NCBI GenBank assembly: GCA_022360815.1
Contig: JAKSCC010000310.1
Span: 1-64,000, forward strand
Direction of reading: 5' to 3'
DNA length: 64,000 bases
Source of the DNA: Desulfobacterales bacterium
GTDB taxonomy: Bacteria > Desulfobacterota > Desulfobacteria > Desulfobacterales > Desulfolunaceae
Under the pieces are notes generated by a model. It was not told the DNA's origin. It saw only the letters and a list, made by a program, of their open reading frames with translations, and searched no databases. Below, one piece after another: positions 53,769 through 64,000 of the stretch (the first letter of the stretch is position 1; every line of letters starts with the position of its first letter). Both the position numbers and the translations under genes were made by a program.

Positions 53769-54980
53769 ATGAAAAAACTACTTATCTCTATTTTGCTTGT
53801 ACTTTCTGCATCTGCAGTAAAAGCTCAGCAACTCTATACGGACAACCTGATCCAGCCCGCCCACAGCATGACCCGATCCTTCCATTATCCATGGAACGGG
53901 TTGACTCTTACGGTAGACTTTCAAATCAATCGTGTTTTCCGAACTCAAGTGGATTTAAATCGCACGCTTTTCGGGCGGGCCATGTCTGGTATGGGGCAAG
54001 CGGTAAAGCAGGCGTGGAGCCAAGGCTACACAGGACAAAACGTCAATATCGGCATTCTCGATGCCATCCGTCCCAATGACCGCCGTTTCCCCATTGTCCT
54101 CTCAAATGTTAACGTAAGGCCTCAGGCTTTAACCCAAGTCCAATACACCGTAAATTTCGAATACCAGGGTTCCCCACAGCGCAACCGCTCCTTCCAATTG
54201 AGCTCAGAGCATGACACGCCGTGGAGGGTCAGAAACAATGGAACATTTTCCGGCCGCTACACGCACGGGCAAATTGCATCTCTCATTGCAGGCGGACGCC
54301 ATACGGATGCCGATGGAACGGTTCTTTACGGTATCGCAAAGGATGCAAACATCACGTTTATACAATCGGATTACGGCAACTATGCCGCAAAATTCACGCA
54401 AAAACCTTTTGATTTCATCAACGCCAGTCTCAGTCGAACCATCGCATACAACCGTGAATTTATGGAAAATCTCTACACCGCCATTGACCGCTCCGGAAAA
54501 TATTCAGACGGCAAACTTCCCGTTTACATCACCTCGGGAGGCAATTACCACTACACCCTCGGTACCCCCACCTACGAGGGACTAAAACAAGGGCGATCCT
54601 ACATAGCTGACTACAATGCCGTCACCATGGCCATGAGTGACAACACCCATGACGGCCGCCCCTTATCAGACTACCTTCTTGTTGTTGGAGCAGACCACGG
54701 AATCACCAACAGGCCGGGTGAGGTGGTGGAACTTCAGAAACGATGGATCGTTGCGCCATATCATGTTCCACATGATAGAGGAACCATTCAAGGCACTTCG
54801 TTTTCGACACCTTTTGTCACCGGCATTGCAGGCGTTGTTAAAAGCAAATTCCCCACCCTGGATCCGGCTGACGTGGCCAACCTTCTTCTTGAAACAGCAC
54901 GGGATATAGGAGCCCCCGGAATGGATGCTGTCTATGGACGTGGTATGGTCGATCTGGCCAATGCCCTTTCCCCTCAATAA
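53769..54980 (+). CDS. Exported subtilisin-like (S8) serine protease, copy 1
   Basis: A 403-residue secreted protein with a Sec signal peptide (MKKLLISILLVLSASAVKA). It shows the S8 triad in order: Asp98 in NVNIGILDAI, His166 in THGQIASLIAGG, Ser344 in GTSFSTP, plus oxyanion Asn259 in TSGGNY. Before the catalytic core lies a short segment (FRTQVDLNRTLFGRAMSGMG) without a classical inhibitor propeptide motif. The closest relative is the next gene at 55246. It is probably periplasmic or outside. I start it at ATG 53769; the longer frame to 53730 would bury the signal peptide. It follows lonB by about 107 nt. Confidence 0.88.
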   Translation: MKKLLISILLVLSASAVKAQQLYTDNLIQPAHSMTRSFHYPWNGLTLTVDFQINRVFRTQVDLNRTLFGRAMSGMGQAVKQAWSQGYTGQNVNIGILDAIRPNDRRFPIVLSNVNVRPQALTQVQYTVNFEYQGSPQRNRSFQLSSEHDTPWRVRNNGTFSGRYTHGQIASLIAGGRHTDADGTVLYGIAKDANITFIQSDYGNYAAKFTQKPFDFINASLSRTIAYNREFMENLYTAIDRSGKYSDGKLPVYITSGGNYHYTLGTPTYEGLKQGRSYIADYNAVTMAMSDNTHDGRPLSDYLLVVGADHGITNRPGEVVELQKRWIVAPYHVPHDRGTIQGTSFSTPFVTGIAGVVKSKFPTLDPADVANLLLETARDIGAPGMDAVYGRGMVDLANALSPQ

Positions 54981-55027
54981 CAAGCTAAAGCATCACCTTT
55001 TCAGGCATTTTCAGACAGAAACAAAGT

Positions 55028-55070
55028 CTCATTTTGATAAACCAGGCTTCAAATGAACTATCAAAATGAG
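55028..55070. other. Perfect inverted repeat between the two S8 protease genes
   Basis: CTCATTTTGATA (55028-55039) and TATCAAAATGAG (55059-55070) are perfect 12-bp arms around a 19-nt loop. It lies about 47 nt after the first gene. There is no T-tract. It may separate the two transcripts or stabilise the upstream one. Confidence 0.5.
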
Positions 55071-55245
55071 CTTAACCTAATCTCCAAAAAGAAAAAGGAT
55101 ACAACCACAACGCCCCTCTATACAGCATCTTGAGGCAAACACCCTTCACGGAATATTTTTTGCATATATGTTTGTCAGGATGAAGAATGTTCAAGCCATT
55201 GTGAAAACGGCACACGCCTTATTTTGCACTTTGGGGGGTATTTAA

Positions 55246-56457
55246 ATGAAAAAAATAGTCATCCTACTTGCCTTGCTATTTTCAGTGTCCATGGCGGAAA
55301 CACAACAGCTCTATACGGACACCCAAATAGACGCGCCCTTTAATTCCTTAGCTCTATCTTTTCATTACCCAAGTATTGAACTTGCCATGACGGTGGACAT
55401 TGAATTCAGCCGCATGTTTCGAACCCAAGTGGATCTGGATCGCACGCTTTTTGGACGGGCCATGTCCGGTATGGGCCAAACGGTAAGGCAGGCATGGAGC
55501 CAGGGCTATACCGGACAAAATGTCAATATCGCCATTGTGGACTTTATAAAACCCACGGCTCCTAAATTTTCTCTTACACTCTCCAATGTCAACCGCAACC
55601 CCCAGGCCTTGACCCACGCTCACTACACTGTGGAGTACATCTATGAAAATACCCCCCAATTAAACCGAACCTTGGAGTTAACCTCAGAGGCCAACACCCC
55701 CTGGAGAGTAACAAACAACCGGACATTTTCCGGTAATTTCACACACTGGGAGTTTGCAGCCATTCTTGCTGGTGGCCGACATGTGGATGCCGATGGAACA
55801 GTTCTCTATGGCATTGCCAAAGACGCCAACATCACCCTTCTGCACTACAACCAACCCAGTTATGTGAACGAAGTTTCTCGAAAACCCTTTGACTTCATCA
55901 ATGCCAGCTTAAGCCTGACCATCCCCGATGGGGGAGCCATGGAGACTGTCTACACGACCATTGACAACTCCGGAATTTACCCGGATGGCCACCTTCCCGT
56001 CTACATCACTGCAGGAGGAAATACTTACTACACTATCGGTACCCCCACCTACAGTGGGCTGGAGCAAGGCCTGCATAGCATAGCCGACTACCATGCCGTC
56101 ACCATGGCCATGAGTGACAACACCTACGACGACCGCCCCTTGTCGGACTACCTTCTCATTGTTGGAGCAGATCACGGAATCACCAACAGGCCAGGAGAAG
56201 TGGTGGAACTTCAAAGGCGATGGATCGTTGCGCCATATCAATTTCCGCATGATGGTGGAACCCTTCAAGGCACATCGTTTTCGGCACCTTTTGTCACCGG
56301 CATTGCAAGCGTTGTTAAAAGCAAATTCCCTACCCTCGCCCCGGCGGATGTGGCCAACCTTCTTCTCGAAACCGCACGGGACGTAGGTGCCCCCGGAATG
56401 GATGCTATCTATGGACGCGGCATGGTCGATCTGGCCAATGCCCTTTCTCCTCAGTAG
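55246..56457 (+). CDS. Exported subtilisin-like (S8) serine protease, copy 2
   Basis: A 403-residue tandem paralogue of the preceding gene, the same length and highly similar over the whole core. Signal peptide MKKIVILLALLFSVSMAETQ. Triad residues: Asp99 in NVNIAIVDF, His167 in FTHWEFAAILAGG, Ser344 in GTSFSAP, oxyanion Asn259. The Gly after His in copy 1 (THGQ) is replaced by Trp (THWE), which may change activity or specificity. GGGGGG lies before the ATG. It has its own leader; no clear promoter was found. A hairpin at 56473-56501 follows. Confidence 0.88.
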   Translation: MKKIVILLALLFSVSMAETQQLYTDTQIDAPFNSLALSFHYPSIELAMTVDIEFSRMFRTQVDLDRTLFGRAMSGMGQTVRQAWSQGYTGQNVNIAIVDFIKPTAPKFSLTLSNVNRNPQALTHAHYTVEYIYENTPQLNRTLELTSEANTPWRVTNNRTFSGNFTHWEFAAILAGGRHVDADGTVLYGIAKDANITLLHYNQPSYVNEVSRKPFDFINASLSLTIPDGGAMETVYTTIDNSGIYPDGHLPVYITAGGNTYYTIGTPTYSGLEQGLHSIADYHAVTMAMSDNTYDDRPLSDYLLIVGADHGITNRPGEVVELQRRWIVAPYQFPHDGGTLQGTSFSAPFVTGIASVVKSKFPTLAPADVANLLLETARDVGAPGMDAIYGRGMVDLANALSPQ

Positions 56458-56472
56458 CATATTCTTCAAATT

Positions 56473-56501
56473 GCCTTCAGGCAGTGATATTTCCTGAAGG
56501 C
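56473..56501. other. Hairpin after the second S8 protease gene
   Basis: GCCTTCAGG and CCTGAAGGC form a perfect 9-bp stem, 15 nt after the stop. No T-tract follows. The gap to the fusA promoter (56502-56722) shows no gene. Confidence 0.5.
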
Positions 56502-56722
56502 GCTCCAAATATTGACCCTCCTGCCCTGCTGGGTTATAATTACCGAAATTTACAGCAAACGCACAGCGCTCCTTTTCCCACCCCGCCCACCGTGATAACA
56601 CCACCTCCTTTTTCACGATTTTCTCGCCCAATCGCCAACGCGTCTGCGATAAATTTTCTATTTTTTACCGGTCTGTTTCGCCACCTGTTAAGAAAAAAAG
56701 GTTCCCTCAAGAGAATTTAACA

Positions 56723-56750
56723 TTGACAATCATATGCTTTTGTATATATT
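56723..56750 (+). promoter_or_regulatory. Sigma-70-type promoter of fusA
   Basis: TTGACA (56723-56728) and TATATT (56745-56750) are 16 nt apart. The start codon is about 195 nt downstream, giving a long leader (56751-56949) with no recognised riboswitch. Confidence 0.7.
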
Positions 56751-56949
56751 CGGTGCCCTTGATTGCTCCTGACTCCAGCCTCTTGTCTGGTCTAAGCAAA
56801 CAATTACCAAGTGCAAAACCTGGAAAGGATCGCTAAACCGAGGTAATGTGTGACTCATCACCCACCGGACAGGGAAGGATACGTTTATCCTGCCCTATGG
56901 GTATGTCACGTGCTGCCTCGATCGTTTTTTCAAGTAAGGATACGTGACA

Positions 56950-59034
<2,085 letters not shown>

Positions 59035-59058
59035 CCTTAAGGGATATTCCCTGTTGAG

Positions 59059-59106
59059 CCCGGCAGCAACCGATTGTCAGCATTGTTTTTCGAGTGAACT
59101 GCCGGG
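59059..59106. other. Long-loop inverted repeat between fusA and the next gene
   Basis: CCCGGCAG and CTGCCGGG form a perfect 8-bp stem across a 32-nt loop, in the 120-nt gap. It may be an mRNA-processing or read-through element. Confidence 0.4.
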
Positions 59107-59157
59107 TGATACCAAGGTTCATGCTTTACACGAACCTCAGCGACAAGAGAGGATGAT

Positions 59158-59844
59158 ATGACAAAGAAGGAATTGATCTTCAGAAACCCCTTCGGTGCCC
59201 TGGGCATCGACTGCGATGATATGATCAACGGTGGTGAGCTCGGTGCCGTGATGGCGCGTGCCGGCCTCGGAAAAACCTCCCTTGTGGTTCAAATGGCTCT
59301 TCACGCCATGGCTCGAGGCAAAAACGTTCTTCACGTCAGCCTTGATGAGCCTGTGAAAAAGGTCAACGTCTGGTACAGTGAAATGTTCACCAACCTGGCT
59401 GACCTCAACAAGGTGGAAGAGCCTCAGTCGGCCTATGACGAAATCCTTCCCAATCGTATGATTCTCACCATGAATGTGGATGGATTTTCTGTGGATCGCC
59501 TTGAAGAGCGAGTCAATGATTTCATGGAACAAGGCATCTTCAAGCCTGACATGATGATTATTGACGGCTATCCCTTTGAAGAGATGAACCGTGAACAGAT
59601 GGCAGAGGTAAAGGCTCTGGCAGCCCGTATCGGTGCTTTTGCCCTCTTTACTGTAAAAACCCATCGCCACGAGTCTCCCTCTGAAAATGGTCTGCCCGTT
59701 CAGCTGGGTGGTGTCGATGATCTGTTCAGCACACTGCTTCAGATTGTTCCTGAAAACAACACCATCTTTGTCAAGTCCGTAAAAGGCGTCAAAGCTGGGG
59801 AAGAAGGGGCCGTTATTGACCCCGAAACCATGATCATCCGTTAA
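59158..59844 (+). CDS. RecA/KaiC-like P-loop ATPase of unknown role
   Basis: A 228-residue cytoplasmic protein with Walker A ARAGLGKTS (residues about 32-40) and Walker B-like DMMIIDGYPF, the pattern of the RecA/KaiC/DnaB branch of P-loop ATPases. It has no DNA-binding or second ATPase domain and is smaller than KaiC. Sequence between (VLHVSLDEPVKKVNVWYSEM) also fits the KaiC group. It directly follows fusA behind AGAGGATGAT and uses similar codons, so the two may be co-expressed. Role is unknown. Confidence 0.7.
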   Translation: MTKKELIFRNPFGALGIDCDDMINGGELGAVMARAGLGKTSLVVQMALHAMARGKNVLHVSLDEPVKKVNVWYSEMFTNLADLNKVEEPQSAYDEILPNRMILTMNVDGFSVDRLEERVNDFMEQGIFKPDMMIIDGYPFEEMNREQMAEVKALAARIGAFALFTVKTHRHESPSENGLPVQLGGVDDLFSTLLQIVPENNTIFVKSVKGVKAGEEGAVIDPETMIIR

Positions 59845-59880
59845 ACTTTGCTGGGCAATGCCCATAAAGCATGACGATAA

Positions 59881-59919
59881 AAGGCGCCTGCAACTCTTTC
59901 TGTTGCAGGCGCCTTTTTT
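59881..59919. terminator. Strong bidirectional terminator
   Basis: AAGGCGCCTGCAAC pairs with GTTGCAGGCGCCTT (14 bp) around TCTTTCT, followed by six Ts on the plus strand; on the minus strand the AAAA at 59878 gives a short T-run. Confidence 0.88.
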
Positions 59920-59944
59920 GTTCTTCCCTGAAGTTGCAATCAAA

Positions 59945-60841
59945 TCAATAATGTGATTGCACACGGATAATATTCGTTGCCATCTTTTTTAAATTTTTCA
60001 GATAGTCTTCTGAAAGAGGATCCAAGGCAACAACGCTCCCACCTATGGCATGGGCTATCTTTTCAGCCGCATGGCGATCAAACTGAGGCTGTACAAAAAT
60101 CACACGGGCCTTGTCGCGCTTTGCTTGCTGGATAAATTTGGACAATGTTTTTCCTTTGGGGCGCTTTCCTTCAACCTCCACCGCTTTTTGCACAAGCCCG
60201 TAAGCTTCGGCAAAATATCCAAATGCCGGGTGGTAAACATAAAGCACGCTTCCCTTAACCGGTTCAAGGGCCTGCTTCAATTCATCATGAAGCGCATCCA
60301 GCTCCGATGCAAAGGTGAGATAGCCCTTTTCATAGGTCTTGCGGCCCTGCGGATCAAATGCACTCAGGGCATCGCGAATGATCTCTGCCTGACGCTTGAC
60401 ACGCATGGGGTCCAGCCAAATATGCGGATCGGCTCCTTCATGATCCTCGCCATCGTGATGGTGATCTCCATGTTCATGGTGGCCACGCATCTGACGAAGC
60501 GCAATGCCCTTTCGTGTATCCACAACCAAAAGTTCTCTGGAGAGCCCCTTCACTTTAGGCAGCAACTGATTTTCAAAGGGAACCCCAACTCGAAAATAGA
60601 TATTTGAGGCTGCAAGTTTTGCAATACGAGACGGTTTTGGACGGTAAGTAGCCGGGCTTTCACCTGGAGAGACCAGCACAGAGACATCCACGCGATCGCC
60701 ACCAATATGCTCAACAAAGGCTTTCTGAGGAAGAATGGAGACAAAAACCTGAACTTTTTTTAGCTCGCTCGCCTCACCACCCGATAAAATCCCCCCCAAA
60801 AAAATCATAGCCCCTACAACAACGAAACCAATACGCTTCAC
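59945..60841 (-). CDS. Zinc/metal ABC transporter solute-binding protein, ZnuA-like
   Basis: Periplasmic metal-binding protein of the ZnuA/TroA family. A signal peptide (MKRIGFVVVGAMIFLGGILS) is followed by SILPQKAFVEHIGG, LVSPGESPATYRPKPS, and the His/Asp-rich loop HHEHGDHHHDGEDHEGADPHIWLDP (in parts), which binds zinc. The C-terminal half has HPAFGYFAEAYGL and VQPQFDRHAAEKIA. Start GTG 60841 has AAGGAG 8 nt upstream; GTG 60847 is too close to it. No permease or ATPase gene is in the window. Confidence 0.9.
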   Translation of the reverse strand: MKRIGFVVVGAMIFLGGILSGGEASELKKVQVFVSILPQKAFVEHIGGDRVDVSVLVSPGESPATYRPKPSRIAKLAASNIYFRVGVPFENQLLPKVKGLSRELLVVDTRKGIALRQMRGHHEHGDHHHDGEDHEGADPHIWLDPMRVKRQAEIIRDALSAFDPQGRKTYEKGYLTFASELDALHDELKQALEPVKGSVLYVYHPAFGYFAEAYGLVQKAVEVEGKRPKGKTLSKFIQQAKRDKARVIFVQPQFDRHAAEKIAHAIGGSVVALDPLSEDYLKNLKKMATNIIRVQSHY

Positions 60842-60873
60842 AAGCACGTCTCCTTTGATAGATTCAATATAAG

Positions 60874-60891
60874 GCTCTTGTAGACAAGAGC
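60874..60891. promoter_or_regulatory. Near-perfect palindrome upstream of the ZnuA-like gene
   Basis: GCTCTTGT-AG-ACAAGAGC is an 18-bp palindrome, 33 nt upstream of the GTG. It could be an operator for a metal regulator such as Zur, or the hairpin end of the upstream regulator transcript. It does not match the E. coli Zur consensus exactly. Confidence 0.4.
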
Positions 60892-60927
60892 ATCATGAAC
60901 ACCCAGCGGACTCAACCCTTTGCCTAC

Positions 60928-61578
60928 CTACTCAATAAGATGGTTCTGCATGGCAAACCGCGAGAGCTCGGCATTGTTTCTCAGGTTCAATTTTTTAAGG
61001 ATACGCAATCGATACGTATCCACAGTTTTTACGCTGATGGCATAACTTTCCGCGATTTCATGATTGGTGGCTCCCAAGGCAAGCCGCCGCAATACCTGCA
61101 GCTCACGAAGCGAGAGGGCATCCACTTTCGAAGAGCCCTGACTTCCCTTGGTCACTTTAAGGGCCAGAGCCTCGGTGGCTTCCGGTGAAAAATAACAGCC
61201 TCCGGAAACCACCTTGTGGATGGCGTCCACAAGCTGCTCGGGCGCGGCCTGCTTGGTCATGTACCCTCGAGCGCCCTCTTCCACCGCCCGCACCGCATAC
61301 TGGTTTTCACTGTGCATGGTCAAAATGATCACAGGAAGATCAGGGTAGAGCTGCCTTACCTGACAAAGCACCTCCAAGCCATCAAGCCCAGGCATGGAGA
61401 TATCCACCACAGCCACCTGGGGGCGCTCTCGCTTGATGGCCCTCAAAGCGTCACGGCCATCGGCAGCTTCTGCAACCACACGAATGTGAGGGCTCTCTTC
61501 AATGATACGCCTCAACCCAGCACGAACCATGCTGTGATCATCGGCCAAAAGAACGGTGATGGCGGTGGACGCTTCCAC
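60928..61578 (-). CDS. Response regulator, NarL/FixJ family (LuxR-type HTH)
   Basis: A 216-residue two-component regulator. Residues 1-120 form the receiver: LLADDHS, phospho-acceptor Asp59 in VAVVDISMPG, and YMTKQAAP. Residues 150-212 form the LuxR-type helix-turn-helix (LSLRELQVLRRLALGATNHEIAESYAISVKTVDTYRLRILKKL, in parts). The kinase gene lies 24 nt upstream, so they form a pair. GTG 61578 is preceded by GGAGG. Confidence 0.93.
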   Translation of the reverse strand: MEASTAITVLLADDHSMVRAGLRRIIEESPHIRVVAEAADGRDALRAIKRERPQVAVVDISMPGLDGLEVLCQVRQLYPDLPVIILTMHSENQYAVRAVEEGARGYMTKQAAPEQLVDAIHKVVSGGCYFSPEATEALALKVTKGSQGSSKVDALSLRELQVLRRLALGATNHEIAESYAISVKTVDTYRLRILKKLNLRNNAELSRFAMQNHLIE

Positions 61579-61602
61579 AATATGCCTCCAAAAAAGTCCG
61601 TT

Positions 61603-64000
61603 TTAAACAGGTCGTTCCCCATTGAGAGGGGAGAGAAAGGGAATCGTACAGGTGATGGTGGTGCCCTTATCGAGTTCAGAAGAGATTGACAAAGAGCCCC
61701 CAGCCAGTGCGGCGCGCTCGGTCATTCCCGTAAGACCAAACCCTGTATGCCTCTTCTCTTCGGCGTCAAACCCGGCCCCATTGTCCACAATTGTCACCGT
61801 AAGGCCGCTTTCACCCGTGTGAAGGGTCACGTCAACACGGCATGCCTGTGCATGTCGAGCGACGTTGGTCAAAGCCTCCTGAACAATACGGTAAACGGCC
61901 GTCGAGACCCCTTCTCTCTCTTCATAGGCACCCGTATGCCGGCATACCGACGCCACTCCCGTATGGGCTTCAAAATCGGCCACCAGAGATTCAAGCGCAG
62001 CCACAAGCCCCAGGTCATCTAAGATTACCGGGCGAAGTCGGTACGCCATGCTGCGTACATCTTCAATGGTTTTATCAACAAGTTGACGCATGGATGCTGC
62101 ACGTGTTGTTCCTTCAGCATCGCCTGAAGAGAGCCGTCTCTCCAACCACACCGCATCCATACGAAGCACAGTCAAGACCTGCCCCAGTTCATCATGGAGC
62201 TCTCGGGCCATGGAAGCCCGCTCCCTCTCCTGAGATGCCATAATGCTTCCCGAGAGAGAGCGCAATTGATCTTGTGTCTGTTGAAGTTCTGTCACATCGG
62301 TGGAGACCGAACAGATCCCTGAAATCGACCCATCTTCATGGTAAAAGGGAAACTTTGTGGAGAGCCAGGTCAAACGTCCCTTTGCTCCCGGAGTCCACTC
62401 GGTCACTTGAATCACTCGATTCTCCTCAATCACCCTCTGATCATGGGTTGTAAACTGATCGGCCACACGGCGCGGAAGAACTTCATGGGCCGAGAGCCCC
62501 ACCACCTTCGAAGCTGTCACAGAGAATATCTTTTCAAAAAACGTATTGACCAGCCGAAAGGTTCCATCGGGGTTTTTAACGTAGATCAGGGCCGGGGTGT
62601 GCTCAAAAATGGCCGTAATCTCTTTGGTCCTTTTTCTTACCAAAACTTCAAGCTCACGCGAGTAGTGGCTGAGCTTCTCTTTGGCCGCCTCCAAGGCACG
62701 CCTGGCACGGTTGCGATCGGTCACATCCACTGAAACGGCAATGGAGCGCTCGACCTCTCCCGCTTCATTTCGCAACCCATACCCTGAGGTAAGAATGTCG
62801 ATTAGTGATCCATCGCGCCTTACAAACTGATACGGAATATTCCGCACCACCCCTTCCCTAAAAAAAGTAGGCAATACCTGGGTCTCTGCCCGCTCTCTGG
62901 AAGCTTCTGTAAAAAAATCGGTCAAGGGTCTGCCGATCACTTCAGGCCTTGAGTACCCTGTCCACTCCAACCAGAAATCACTAACGGTAATCAGCTTTCC
63001 CTCACGATTGATTGAGTGGAGCATGGCTGGCGTGTGATGGTATATGCTTCTGTAGCGCTTTTCACTGTCCCGAAGCGCCCCTTCGGCCATCACACGCCGC
63101 CGAATCTCCAAAGAAGCCATTCTGTAAAGCACCACAATCAACGCCCCGATACAGGCGGAGAGCATTACCACCACCCATGTGGTGGTACGGATAAGCGGCG
63201 CGAAGACCAACTCTGAAATGTCGGAGAGACTACGAAGGTGAAGCACTTCCCACCCCTTAAAACCCGGCACCGACGCACGGTTCAAGAGGTAGCGATACCC
63301 AAAGACGTCCAGCAGTTCTCCTTTTTGATTGAATTGAAAACCAGACCAGCCCCAGGGCCCCTCTCCAAATTGACGTGATGCGGCCAGGCCCTCTACAGAG
63401 TCTGAAGGCAATGCATTAAAAAGAGTATAGAGATAGCTGGATCTATTGGAGATAAAAATCATGCCATGGGGATCGATCACAAAAACGGCCTCATGAAGAC
63501 CCGAAAGACGATCCCGCTCCACCTGTTCAATAGAGACTTTCAATACCACCACCCCAAGTATTCGATACCCATCTTCGCTGTAGACGGGATGGCTGCAATA
63601 AGCGCCTCTTCGCATTGAGGTAACCCCCAATGCCAAATAGTTCACCGCCTGCCCCTCAACTCCCCTTTTAAAATAGGGACGAAATGAGAAATCTTTTCCA
63701 ACAAAGCTTTCAGGCGTTTTGCGATTGCTGGAAGCAAGGGTGATACCTGAAAGATCCATCAGGTAGGCAGCCTCCAGGCCCAGGGCATCGGCGTAGTTAT
63801 CCAACACCTGGTTTGCTTCCATCAGATGAGAGCGCGTCCTCGACTCCAGATAGTTTCGCAGGGGAGGCATACGCGACAATGCCTTGACCGGTTTAATATT
63901 TTCGGAAAAATAGGAACCAAGATGCCGGCTGAGCATCTCCACACGCACCTCAGCCTGATAGTTGGCGTCTTTGAGCGTAGAGCGTTTGAGGGAGAGGTAG
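61603..64000 (-). CDS. Sensor histidine kinase, PAS-containing, NarX/DegS-type (5' partial)
   Basis: The frame stays open to the right edge, so the true start is outside the window. About 250 residues of extracytoplasmic DctB/Cache-like sensor end in a membrane helix (TTWVVVMLSACIGALIVVL). Two PAS-type domains follow (YRSIYHHTPAMLHSINREG; IFEHTPALIYVKNPDGTFRLVN, in parts). The kinase core is of the HisKA_3 type, with His in RELHDELGQVLTVLRM, and HATPase motif DNGAGF and GFGLTGM. It pairs with the LuxR-type regulator at 60928-61578. The ligand is unknown. Confidence 0.9.
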   Translation of the reverse strand, partial: YLSLKRSTLKDANYQAEVRVEMLSRHLGSYFSENIKPVKALSRMPPLRNYLESRTRSHLMEANQVLDNYADALGLEAAYLMDLSGITLASSNRKTPESFVGKDFSFRPYFKRGVEGQAVNYLALGVTSMRRGAYCSHPVYSEDGYRILGVVVLKVSIEQVERDRLSGLHEAVFVIDPHGMIFISNRSSYLYTLFNALPSDSVEGLAASRQFGEGPWGWSGFQFNQKGELLDVFGYRYLLNRASVPGFKGWEVLHLRSLSDISELVFAPLIRTTTWVVVMLSACIGALIVVLYRMASLEIRRRVMAEGALRDSEKRYRSIYHHTPAMLHSINREGKLITVSDFWLEWTGYSRPEVIGRPLTDFFTEASRERAETQVLPTFFREGVVRNIPYQFVRRDGSLIDILTSGYGLRNEAGEVERSIAVSVDVTDRNRARRALEAAKEKLSHYSRELEVLVRKRTKEITAIFEHTPALIYVKNPDGTFRLVNTFFEKIFSVTASKVVGLSAHEVLPRRVADQFTTHDQRVIEENRVIQVTEWTPGAKGRLTWLSTKFPFYHEDGSISGICSVSTDVTELQQTQDQLRSLSGSIMASQERERASMARELHDELGQVLTVLRMDAVWLERRLSSGDAEGTTRAASMRQLVDKTIEDVRSMAYRLRPVILDDLGLVAALESLVADFEAHTGVASVCRHTGAYEEREGVSTAVYRIVQEALTNVARHAQACRVDVTLHTGESGLTVTIVDNGAGFDAEEKRHTGFGLTGMTERAALAGGSLSISSELDKGTTITCTIPFLSPLNGERPV

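Noticed and set aside
56484..56720. A 78-codon frame before fusA
   Set aside because: No ribosome binding site, Pro/Ser/Phe-rich chance composition, and it covers the hairpin and runs to the fusA promoter.

Overview
The window reads as an ordinary, gene-dense chromosomal stretch of a Gram-negative anaerobe of the Desulfobacterota (old Deltaproteobacteria), perhaps Desulfobacterales-like. I infer this from the mix of families: MglA-type GTPases with roadblock and DUF4388 partners, an EF-G of the mitochondrial-EFG1/spd type, both a bacterial Lon and a membrane-type LonB, FolE2, the archaeal-like short Psd with PssA, a complete thi operon under a TPP riboswitch, and candidate sigma-54 promoters. 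No rRNA, tRNA, CRISPR array, insertion sequence or prophage was recognised.

Layout. 1-2.5 kb: end of a membrane protein, a PLP aminotransferase with terminator, and a small exported protein. 2.45-16.4 kb: a long run of minus-strand genes forming a signalling island, in two transcription units separated by purC. The upstream unit (16351 to 13074) holds a TPR-like protein, an MglA-type GTPase, a DUF4388/cyclic-nucleotide-binding protein and a PilZ protein. The downstream unit (11615 to 2453) holds a roadblock protein, a second MglA GTPase, two small helical or winged-helix proteins, a zinc-ribbon/HAMP membrane sensor, two DUF4388-type proteins (one a response regulator), a second roadblock-like protein, a GspE/PilB-type ATPase with TPR and MshEN domains, and a PilZ protein. 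This is the best candidate in the window for an undescribed system: a polarity or motility-type switch wired to a secretion/pilus motor.

16.9-29 kb is housekeeping: tex, dtd, dacB-like, folE2, ttcA-like, rpoZ, greA, pssA-psd, tsaB, lon. 29-35.9 kb holds prepilin peptidase, HU, a PilZ-like protein, a MASE1-like hybrid histidine kinase and a small membrane protein. 36-42 kb holds glnS, ispF, cysS and an unusual acyltransferase-alpha/beta hydrolase fusion. 42.4-45 kb holds an EamA exporter and a secreted protein behind a sigma-54-type promoter with a structured leader.

45-50 kb is the thiS-G-H-F-E-C operon with TPP riboswitch and terminator. 50-56.5 kb is a proteolysis region: a sigma-54-type promoter, an unknown 389-residue protein translationally coupled to a membrane LonB protease, then two tandem exported subtilisin-like proteases. 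56.7-60 kb is an EF-G gene followed by a small RecA/KaiC-like ATPase. The end carries a zinc-binding-protein gene and a LuxR-type response regulator with its sensor kinase, which runs off the window.

Several genes start at TTG or GTG with strong Shine-Dalgarno sequences, so start sites were chosen from ribosome binding sites where possible. All functional statements come from motif and family recognition by eye; no database search was run.
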